The notes beneath the pieces were generated by a model. The model made no database searches and was not told where the DNA came from. It saw only the letters and a program-made list of their open reading frames with translations. The position numbers and the translations under genes were made by a program. From NCBI GenBank assembly GCA_030635805.1, contig DAOVYC010000033.1, positions 1 through 7,178 of the forward strand: a DNA stretch of 7,178 bases, in the 5' to 3' direction. Below, in pieces: positions 5,719-7,178 of this stretch. This stretch comes from a bacterium (GTDB taxonomy: Bacteria; Patescibacteriota; Gracilibacteria; JAUYGZ01; DAOVYC01). How positions within the stretch are numbered: position 1 is the stretch's first letter; every line of letters starts with the position of its first letter.

Positions 5719-7178
5719 TTATTCCTTCTTCTCCTTTCCTCCGAAACTATCCGGATTTACCACAAAAGCCTGAACACTGGAAATGCTTAGCATCTTTCCG
5801 GGAGCACTAAAATCACCGCTTCCCACTATCTGAAGTGGGTTTTTGTTCAAAAAATCCATCGCCTTCACTATTTTTTTATTCATTTCTTCCGATTTCTCCA
5901 TCTCTCCAATCTTCCTGATAAACTCTTCTCTCAGTCCACTAGCTTTCTTAATCTCCGCCACACTTCCCGCCGGAAGACATTTTGGATTAAAAAGCACTTT
6001 GTTCAAACCCTGTTTAACACCGGAATTCGTAATCTCATTTTCCTCAAACATCGCAATCATCGCTTTTTGTTCCACGATATCACTGGCTATTTTTACAAAA
6101 GCTTCCGGATTATTCTTCCCGCTCCAACCCACAATTGCATTATTCTTATCCACATGAAAGCTGGCTCCAAAAGCCTTGGCAATCATGGAAAGAATATATA
6201 AAAACGGATTCGAACTTTTATCAATTTTATCCAAATCAAGGGTTTTTAAACCCGTTGTTTCTTCCAATCTTTTTAAAAGTCCGCCCAGATATTTCTTCTC
6301 TTCCTTTGCCTTCATTTCTTTTCCTGTATATTCCGGAAGCAAAGCAATCAGATTAGAATAATTAGTAACAGTCTCTTCCCATTTTTTCTCATCTCTTAGC
6401 TCATTTTTCGGATCATCAATAGCGTTTGCCATTGGCCCCAAAGCTTTGTCGGTTAAGTCACGAATACGTTTTTTCTGTTTATCATTCAGGCTATTTAAAT
6501 CCTTCATATCTTTTCCCAGTTTTTCAAAATGTTTTCTCACATCATCGATTCGCTTATTCAAAGCGTTAAAATAATCTTCCTTCTCTTTCTCATCGGCGTC
6601 TTTAGCCGGCAATTTTAGACCAAAATTCTCAAGGGTCGTTAAATTTTTCCCATATTCTCCAATTTGCTTTTCAATTTTTGTATTTGACTCAAATTCCACC
6701 TTTTTTTCTTTAGCCTCCCTTTTCGAGATAATCCCTTTTATATCTTTTTCCATTTTTTCGAGTTCAGGAATTGCCCCCTTTAAGGATTCCCACAAATCAC
6801 CAATGAAGTTAGCCGCGTCTACAGTCGTATCGACAATAGTTTTTCCGGCTTTTGTCGATGTATACCATTCGGCATATTTTTCGGCGATATTTTTTTCTTC
6901 TTTCGTTGCCTTATCGCTTTCTTGAATTTTTTTCATATGATCATCAACACCTTTCAAAGTACCTAACATTTTTTCCTTCTCTTTCATGCTTATTTTTTCC
7001 TTCTCAGCCCCCGTTAAAAAATCCTTAATATCAATAAAAGCTCCCTTTAACCAATCAGCCACGTCTTCACCGGCCTCCTTAACAGCTTCATAACCTTCTT
7101 CGGCAACTGCTCCGGCTTTTTCAATAATATTATCTCCATCCAAAATATCTTCCAGTTTTTCAAGAGTATCCGTGCTAA
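5719..7178 (-). CDS. Unrecognised Lys/Glu-rich helical protein, N-terminus outside window
   Basis: I do not recognise this protein. The 485 complete codons visible end at a TAA (5719-5721), and the frame stays open to the right edge, so the gene is probably partial. A TTG at 7143 could be an internal start, but the residues before it (STDTLEKLEDIL) continue the same style. Counted from that TTG, 1-300 is highly charged and probably mostly helical, with possible coiled coil at about 125-165 and 185-235. Two amphipathic stretches carry small and aromatic residues (about 10-45 and 90-125: EYGEAVKE-like, then YAEWYTST, LWESLKGA). From about 310 the character changes to a more globular, less charged C-terminal part (NPFLYILSMIAKAFGASF, 312-329; PLQIVGSGDFSAPGKM, 436-451). 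There is one cysteine (389), no clear membrane helix and no signal peptide in view. It converges on topA with an 18 bp gap. I cannot assign a function. Confidence 0.8.
   Translation of the reverse strand, partial: STDTLEKLEDILDGDNIIEKAGAVAEEGYEAVKEAGEDVADWLKGAFIDIKDFLTGAEKEKISMKEKEKMLGTLKGVDDHMKKIQESDKATKEEKNIAEKYAEWYTSTKAGKTIVDTTVDAANFIGDLWESLKGAIPELEKMEKDIKGIISKREAKEKKVEFESNTKIEKQIGEYGKNLTTLENFGLKLPAKDADEKEKEDYFNALNKRIDDVRKHFEKLGKDMKDLNSLNDKQKKRIRDLTDKALGPMANAIDDPKNELRDEKKWEETVTNYSNLIALLPEYTGKEMKAKEEKKYLGGLLKRLEETTGLKTLDLDKIDKSSNPFLYILSMIAKAFGASFHVDKNNAIVGWSGKNNPEAFVKIASDIVEQKAMIAMFEENEITNSGVKQGLNKVLFNPKCLPAGSVAEIKKASGLREEFIRKIGEMEKSEEMNKKIVKAMDFLNKNPLQIVGSGDFSAPGKMLSISSVQAFVVNPDSFGGKEKKE

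Noticed and set aside
7141..7143. TTG at 7143 as the true start of the right-edge gene
   Set aside because: GGAAG lies five bases upstream, which looks like a ribosome-binding site. However, the frame is open to the edge, the preceding residues have the same composition, and no other gene here uses such a motif. A partial gene is more likely, though the TTG cannot be excluded.
285..7178. UGA recoded as an amino acid, as in some Patescibacteria
   Set aside because: None of the five visible stop codons is TGA, which raised the idea. However, all genes read through conserved Gly and Trp positions with standard codons and contain no in-frame TGA, so the standard code fits.

Overview
The window looks like chromosomal DNA of a small-genome bacterium. 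GC content is low to moderate by eye and the genes are tightly packed. All the recognisable genes are housekeeping: RadA, FtsE, the GatCA amidotransferase subunits and DNA topoisomerase I. No start codon whose upstream sequence is visible has a Shine-Dalgarno motif. My best guess is a Patescibacteria (CPR) lineage, possibly near Peregrinibacteria. This rests on the overall style (GatCAB, TopA without zinc fingers, repeat-filled short intergenic gaps) and not on a marker gene, so it is only moderately secure. UGA does not appear to be recoded.

Left half (1-2817, minus strand): a probable operon reads right to left as gatC, gatA, ftsE, radA. gatC and gatA are separated by 102 bp, almost all of it one long imperfect palindrome built from 7-8 bp repeats. 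gatA-ftsE and ftsE-radA are separated by only 16 and 14 bp. radA runs off the left edge, leaving its zinc finger and the start of the ATPase core. GatC and GatA are two of the three subunits of Glu-tRNA(Gln)/Asp-tRNA(Asn) amidotransferase; gatB is not in the window. FtsE has no adjacent FtsX here.

Centre (2818-2953): a divergent intergenic region with two different tandem repeats (7 bp TTTTTCC and 8 bp TTGTAATC) and a self-complementary -10-like element that could serve both directions.

Right half: on the plus strand lie a 97-residue three-helix membrane protein of unknown function, a 53 bp gap with a third tandem repeat (7 bp AGCTACC), and a complete topA. topA converges after 18 bp on a long minus-strand gene for a lysine/glutamate-rich helical protein that I do not recognise and that continues past the right edge.

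I found no convincing new defence, mobile or CRISPR system. The most unusual signal is the set of 7-8 bp tandem repeats in the gaps between 2431 and 3290, including the palindrome placed against the gatA start codon.
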